Both the position numbers and the translations under genes were made by a program. Below the pieces are notes generated by a model that worked only from the letters and a program-made list of their open reading frames with translations, was not told the DNA's origin and made no database searches. Below, piece by piece: positions 61,802 to 64,000 of a stretch of 64,000 bases of DNA. Within the stretch, counting starts at the first letter, position 1; every line of letters begins with the position of its first letter. Origin of the DNA: Paenibacillus plantarum (lineage in GTDB: Bacteria > Bacillota > Bacilli > Paenibacillales > NBRC-103111); NCBI RefSeq assembly GCF_013141695.1, contig NZ_WHNY01000060.1, forward strand, positions 372,001 through 436,000. The letters run 5' to 3'.

Positions 61802-62823
61802 CACTTGGGAAGTTTGCACCACTGCACGCAGGACATCAATTTATGATCGAGACTGCGATCCGGGAGATGGATGAAGTGATCGTTGTCATCTACGATTGTC
61901 CCGAAACGACGGATATCCCTTTGCGTGTGCGATCCAATTGGATTCGTACCCTCTATCCGCAGGTACATGTGATCGAAGCTTGGGACGGTTCTAATGAAAT
62001 AGGCGATACGCCTGAGATTAAAAGGATGCATGAGGCTTATATTTTGCAGAAGCTTGCGGGGCGGAAGATCACACATTTTTACTCCAGTGAGTTTTATGGT
62101 GAACATATGAGCGCGGCTTTGGGGGCGGAGAATCGCCAAGTGGATCCAGATCGGAACACGTTTCCGGTTTCGGGCACGCAAGTGAGGGGGAACCCTTTTG
62201 ACAATAGAAAGTTTCTGAGTCCGGTTGTTTATAAAGATCTAATTGCTAAAGTCGTATTTCTTGGCGCACCATCGACAGGGAAATCCACACTTACCGCTCA
62301 CATGGCGAAACAGATGAATACAGCTTGGATGGTGGAGTACGGACGGGAATATTGGGAGAAGCACCAGGTAGATCGCAGATTATCGTTAGCGCAGCTGGAG
62401 GAGATCGCAGAGGGGCATTTGGAAAGAGAGGAGCTTCTGATGAAGGAGGCGCGAGATGTGCTCTTCGTGGATACCAATGCGATTACAACGTATATGTTTT
62501 CTCATTATTATCACGGTAAGGCTACGCAACGTTTGACTGAACTGGCAACGGATGCAGCGTCGCGGTATGATCTTGTGTTTGTGTGCGATACGGATATTCC
62601 ATATGCAGATACTTGGGATCGTTCGGGGGAGGTTCAGCGGTTTGTGTTCCAGAAGCAGATCATCGCTGATCTCAAAATGAGACAAATCCCTTATATCCTA
62701 TTACAAGGAACTCTCGAGGAGCGAGCGGAAAGAGTCTGGAAAATTTTGCGATCATATCAGAAATATCAAAGCTTGAGTGAATGTATATTGAAGCAAATAG
62801 GTCATGGTGCTGGGAAGGAGTAA
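61777..62823 (+). CDS. nadR: NadR-type NMN adenylyltransferase / nicotinamide riboside kinase
   Basis: A 348-residue two-domain enzyme. The N-terminal nucleotidyltransferase domain starts with GLTLGKFAPLHAGHQFMIE, whose HAGH is the HxGH signature. The C-terminal kinase domain has Walker A FLGAPSTGKSTL (about residue 170) and the VFVCDTDIPYADTWD segment. The first domain makes NAD from NMN, the second makes NMN from the imported riboside. Unlike E. coli NadR it has no N-terminal DNA-binding domain, so regulation must come from elsewhere, here likely the Nudix regulator. Start ATG 61777 has CGGAGGGA upstream. It overlaps pnuC and ends 5 bases before the next gene. Confidence 0.93.
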   Translation: MSQHRTGLTLGKFAPLHAGHQFMIETAIREMDEVIVVIYDCPETTDIPLRVRSNWIRTLYPQVHVIEAWDGSNEIGDTPEIKRMHEAYILQKLAGRKITHFYSSEFYGEHMSAALGAENRQVDPDRNTFPVSGTQVRGNPFDNRKFLSPVVYKDLIAKVVFLGAPSTGKSTLTAHMAKQMNTAWMVEYGREYWEKHQVDRRLSLAQLEEIAEGHLEREELLMKEARDVLFVDTNAITTYMFSHYYHGKATQRLTELATDAASRYDLVFVCDTDIPYADTWDRSGEVQRFVFQKQIIADLKMRQIPYILLQGTLEERAERVWKILRSYQKYQSLSECILKQIGHGAGKE

Positions 62824-62828
62824 TGGAT

Positions 62829-63719
62829 ATGAACAAACAAGACGTATTGAATAAAATCAAAGGCGGGCTCTACGGCGTCGCGATCGGTGATGCGTTAGGC
62901 GGCACAACCGAGTTCATGAGTGTCCGGGAAATCCAAGCGAGATATGGGTATTTGACGGAGATTATTGGCGGGGGCGCTTGGCGTTTAGAGCCTGGTGAGG
63001 TGACGGACGACACGATGATGACGTTGTGTGTGGCGGAGGGGATTTTGGCGAATCCCAAGGATCCCCTAGATGCCATTGGTGTTGAGTTTATGAAATGGTA
63101 TCAGACGAGGCCGAAAGATATCGGTAATATTATCAGGCATACGTTTGAAAATGTGGAGGAGAGTTGGTTCGAGGCTGCTTACGTCACTCATATCGATATG
63201 GGCCAAAGTGCAGGAAATGGTTCGCTCATGCGCTGTCTGCCAGTTGCTTTGGCGTACACGGACTGGAAAGATATCGAGAAAATTTCCCATATGCAATCGA
63301 AAATGACTCACTATGACGAAAGGTGCAATGAAGCTTGCATCCTCTATAATCGCATGGCTTTTCGTCTGTTGCACGGAGAAGAGATGAAAACCGTGATCCA
63401 GCAGGAGCTGATCGGAACGGAGTATGAAAGTATTCTAACATCCGAACCCAATTGCGAAGCTAACGGCTTCGTTGTACATACGCTACGATGGGTGCTCCAT
63501 ATTTTGCTTGGAGCTTCCAACTTTAGCGAAGTTGTTCAGAGGGCGGCTAATTTAGGAGGAGACTCGGACACAATAGGTGCCATTGCCGGTGGGTTGGCTG
63601 GTATATATTATGGCTATGAGGGGATTCCGGCTACGTATGCCGAGAAGATCCTGATTAGGGAGCGGTTGGATGAGTTAGCAGTGAGATTGGTTGGGTTGAG
63701 GGCGTGTCAGAGTCAGTGA
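62829..63719 (+). CDS. ADP-ribosylglycohydrolase family protein
   Basis: A 296-residue protein of the DraG/ARH family. The binuclear metal site residues are in GVAIGDALGGTTEF, GEVTDDTMMTLC and GGDSDTIGAIAGGLAG, the three characteristic motifs. These enzymes remove ADP-ribose from proteins or hydrolyse ADP-ribosyl compounds. Placement directly after nadR suggests recycling of ADP-ribose derived from NAD, or turnover of protein ADP-ribosylation; the sequence does not decide. ATG 62829 is chosen because GGGAAGGAG is 8 bases upstream; ATG 62823 is too close. A terminator follows at 63734. Confidence 0.92.
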   Translation: MNKQDVLNKIKGGLYGVAIGDALGGTTEFMSVREIQARYGYLTEIIGGGAWRLEPGEVTDDTMMTLCVAEGILANPKDPLDAIGVEFMKWYQTRPKDIGNIIRHTFENVEESWFEAAYVTHIDMGQSAGNGSLMRCLPVALAYTDWKDIEKISHMQSKMTHYDERCNEACILYNRMAFRLLHGEEMKTVIQQELIGTEYESILTSEPNCEANGFVVHTLRWVLHILLGASNFSEVVQRAANLGGDSDTIGAIAGGLAGIYYGYEGIPATYAEKILIRERLDELAVRLVGLRACQSQ

Positions 63720-63733
63720 ATACGAGAATAACT

Positions 63734-63787
63734 AACGGACAAAGTGAAAGCACCTGAAAACGGTCGCGCTCACGCTGTCCGTTTTTT
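63734..63787 (+). terminator. Rho-independent terminator
   Basis: AACGGAC (63734-63740) pairs with GTCCGTT (63777-63783), with further pairing inside, followed by T residues. It ends the NAD-salvage operon. Confidence 0.85.
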
Positions 63788-63840
63788 CAACATGTAGGCA
63801 CATGCATCGGCGATTGCCAAAAGGCACCCTGGCAAAGCGA

Positions 63841-63976
63841 ATAACTGGATTTTCTGCAGCTAATTCATGCGAATTCACAGCATTTTGCAAACTAACTGGA
63901 TTTCCTCCCGTTATTTCAGGCTGATTTCACCAAACGGGACATTTCGAGCAAAATTAAATGTAGAAAATCCAGTTAA
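63841..63976. repeat. Dispersed intergenic repeat, locus C
   Basis: Three modules: 63841-63865, 63892-63916 (51 bp apart, same orientation) and 63954-63976 (inverted, 62 bp on). The forward-51-forward-62-inverted order matches the first three modules of locus A (52 and 63 bp). It fills most of the gene-free end of the window. Confidence 0.75.
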
Positions 63977-64000
63977 ACTCCCCAAAGACTAGTTTTTCCC

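Overview
The window looks like a chromosomal segment of a spore-forming, Gram-positive member of the Paenibacillaceae, most likely Paenibacillus. The evidence is a run of Bacillus-like sporulation and housekeeping genes in conserved order (ydcC-like lipoprotein, alr, ndoAI, ndoA, tex, cmpA, ydcK/SprT), strong AGGAGG-type ribosome binding sites, frequent TTG/GTG starts, many YesMN/Lpl-type carbohydrate uptake genes and secreted polysaccharide lyases. No rRNA genes, CRISPR arrays, transposases or prophage genes were seen.

Layout. (1) 1-8600: the end of a surface-polysaccharide locus: a sugar-nucleotide dehydrogenase (cut by the window edge), an LpxA-like acyltransferase, three glycosyltransferases, a methyltransferase, a priming sugar-phosphate transferase, a 41-residue membrane peptide and rfbC. 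The first 3.4 kb is visibly more AT-rich than the rest. (2) 8668-9747: an acyltransferase-3 membrane protein on the minus strand. (3) 9966-19426: the conserved sporulation/housekeeping block, with an inserted SEC-C protein and two Paenibacillus-type hypothetical genes; cmpA lies on the minus strand and is easily missed. (4) 19446-21845: tRNA-Asn and tRNA-Ser, a chemotaxis receptor, then tRNA-Glu and tRNA-Leu. (5) 22105-31066: a sulfur-ester/sulfonate module: two Cys-type sulfatases around an SsuABC-like transporter and a three-gene regulatory unit (AraC, histidine kinase, response regulator). (6) 31368-58784: a large carbohydrate-use region: PL11 rhamnogalacturonan lyase, AraC regulator, YesMN-type two-component system, Lpl-type transporter, FAD oxidoreductase, PL8 (xanthan-lyase-like) lyase, then GH127, a MalEFG-type transporter, a DUF5695 protein, a GH51 arabinofuranosidase and an AraC regulator at 59162-60052. 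(7) 60286-63719: an NAD-salvage group: Nudix-HTH regulator, pnuC, nadR and an ADP-ribosylglycohydrolase.

How the genes appear to work together. Secreted lyases would cut pectin-, arabinan- or xanthan-like polymers outside the cell; lipoprotein-fed ABC importers take up the oligosaccharides; cytoplasmic GH127 and GH51 release arabinose. Three of these promoters carry a cre/LacI-like palindrome just downstream of the -10 box. The sulfatases would strip sulfate esters. In the NAD group, the regulator gene and pnuC share a near-identical promoter-operator sequence.

The most unusual signals are a 71-residue peptide that is nearly half methionine (47171-47386), a six-unit tandem array of identical hairpins with an exact 51-bp pitch just upstream of it (46666-46951), and a separate dispersed intergenic repeat at three loci (17157, 58871, 63841) whose modules are also often spaced about 51 bp.
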